From NCBI RefSeq assembly GCF_004193775.1, contig NC_041002.1, forward strand, positions 5,071,261 to 5,135,260: a DNA stretch of 64,000 nucleotides, given 5' to 3'. Source of the stretch: Glycine soja. Taxonomy: Eukaryota; Streptophyta; Magnoliopsida; Fabales; Fabaceae. Numbering within the stretch: the first letter of the stretch is position 1; each line of letters starts with the position of its first letter. Both the position numbers and the translations under genes were made by a program. The notes under the pieces are model-generated. The model was not told the DNA's origin, searched no databases, and saw only the letters and a list, made by a program, of their open reading frames with translations. Positions 62,490 to 64,000 of this stretch are shown here, piece after piece.

Positions 62490-64000
62490 TTCAAGTGAAA
62501 ATCTTTTAGAGTATTTAGCATAGTTTTAGGATCAATCCAATAATGAGTGAGACCTAAAACAAGTTTTAAGAGAAAATTTCTTATTTTAAATGAGAGAGCT
62601 ATGTTGGATCTTTTTGGTCAATATATATTTCCTTTTTTATTTATAAAAAATAAAAACAAATAATAAATATTTTTTTGTTGGTGGACTTAAAGTTTAAATT
62701 TAAATTTTAATTGTTTTGTTCTTAGGTCGACCTTATATATAATTGAATATTCAAAACTTGAATTTGAAACTATTGATTAAATTAAAATAATTTCCCAGTA
62801 GAACCACATACCTTGTAGTCTTAATGAGTACTGCTTGTTAGCAAAATAAGTAATTTTTTCTTTATTCACTTATTAATAAAGTGGGAACGAGTAGTAAAAT
62901 AGTCGTACTTTACTACTTATCATTACCAACAATGCAAAATAACTTAAAAAATTCTTATTATATATAAACTAAGTTGTTTTAATTTTTTTATTATAAGTAT
63001 ATATTTTTAAATTATATAATTTTAGTATAAATATAAATTTTAAAGTTATTTTTTAGCATAAATTTAGGTTTACTTTTAATATATTTTTTTGTTTAAAATT
63101 TTATATTATAAAAAATATTTATGGATACTCGTTAATTCTCATAGATATTCATAAAATCTATAGAAGCTCACTTAACATATATTTATGCAGGTAAGAAATA
63201 AATTTTTAATGTATTGGAACTGGTGGCAGAGGGCTACTACCCATGCCTACCTTGCCCTGTTACCATCCCTGACAAAGGCCAATAAAAAAAATTAATAGAA
63301 ATATTAAATCACCATAAAACATTTTTAGAGAAAAATTTGATAAAAAATTCTATACTAAATATTGGGTTTGTGGGTATATTACGTGCAGAGGTCTTAACAT
63401 TAAACAATGTTAGTTCAATATGCAAATTAAGATGACTTAAAAAATTTATCCCTCAAATTCTAAAAAAAAAATTATCCTCAATAAAAAGAAATTTTTTTAA
63501 TATATTTATTTCTCATTCTTGAAACAGAGAATTCTTATTATTAAATTTTTTATTATTATTTTGTAAATGAGAGAAAAATTAAGAAAACTTTTTCATTTTT
63601 TTTAACAGAAACAAAGTTACCTAATTTTTTATATAGATAATGTTTGTGTGTTGTCAAATATTATTACTGTTTTGTAATAACCAAATAGAAAGTACATCCT
63701 TAATATTTTTTAATTTTTTTAAAACTTAAATATATTTTTAATTTTTTTAAAAATTTATAAATTTTATGTTTGATTTCTAATAAATTTTATGAGATGAATT
63801 ATGTATTTTCCACTACATGTCTATATCCTATTTTATGAGTGCAATTCCCAATCACCTCATACAACTTGCAAATATCATTTTTCTTAATCACATACACATC
63901 AGTCATTATAAGTCATTATAAGTATAAGAGTCATCAAGTCATCTTATAAGATTGAAACTTTAGATACATAAAGAAGATTAATCGAGTCTACAAGATGATT
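62490..64000. other. AT-rich intergenic sequence
   Basis: No gene recognised. A short GTCATTATAA duplication lies at about 63902-63921. Confidence 0.5.

Overview
This is eukaryotic, plant nuclear DNA, and the content points to a phaseoloid legume, most likely Glycine (soybean or a close relative). The organism call rests on the very AT-rich intergenic DNA, plant-type splice sites, an Au-type tRNA-derived SINE, Mutator-like and FAR1-type transposases, Ty1-copia and Athila-type Ty3-gypsy retroelements, and legume-style repeats such as CCGGAAG arrays and copies of GTAATCGATTAC. I saw no operons, CRISPR arrays, rRNA genes or genuine tRNA genes.

Layout. 1-8.5 kb: a FAR1-type MULE transposase pseudogene (minus strand, 3' end outside the window) with two in-frame stops. 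A second, structurally complete Mutator-like element (2646-7649) sits in its upstream region, with 92-bp near-perfect terminal inverted repeats and a 10-bp target duplication. The inner element carries two convergent genes: a small GRF zinc-finger/membrane protein (broken by one stop) and a MuDR-type transposase (broken by stops, frameshifts and loss of its SWIM finger). CCGGAAG-rich fold-back sequences lie on both sides of it. 8.5-28 kb: AT-rich intergenic DNA with a 564-bp hAT-type non-autonomous element (13731-14294, perfect 8-bp target duplication), a repeat with TAATCGATTAC motifs (16-17 kb) and an Au SINE with a 17-bp target duplication (22628-22775). 28.4-35.8 kb: a TIR element with a likely 9-bp target duplication, holding a decayed, rearranged copia element. 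35.9 kb: a long AT/TG microsatellite. 36.9-39.8 kb: an Athila-like LTR, primer site and gag remnant with no pol. 40.5-41.0 kb: a GC-rich hAT-type element with a perfect 8-bp target duplication.

The only intact and convincing host gene is the single-exon ORF at 42227-42775, encoding an acidic 182-residue plant protein of unknown function, with a TATA box, an ATG-free pyrimidine-rich leader and a poly(A) signal. From 43 to 53 kb there is AT-rich DNA with tandem duplications and (AT)n tracts. 53.5-56.0 kb looks like a solo LTR in inverted orientation (tentative). 56.3-62.5 kb is a complete but inactive Ty1-copia insertion (minus strand) with two LTRs, primer site, polypurine tract, gag-pol remnants and a GAAAA target duplication. 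The rest is AT-rich.

The window is therefore a nested transposon landscape around one gene. The most unusual item is the two-gene Mutator-like element with its GRF/transmembrane partner gene, inserted upstream of (probably inside the leader intron of) another transposase gene.
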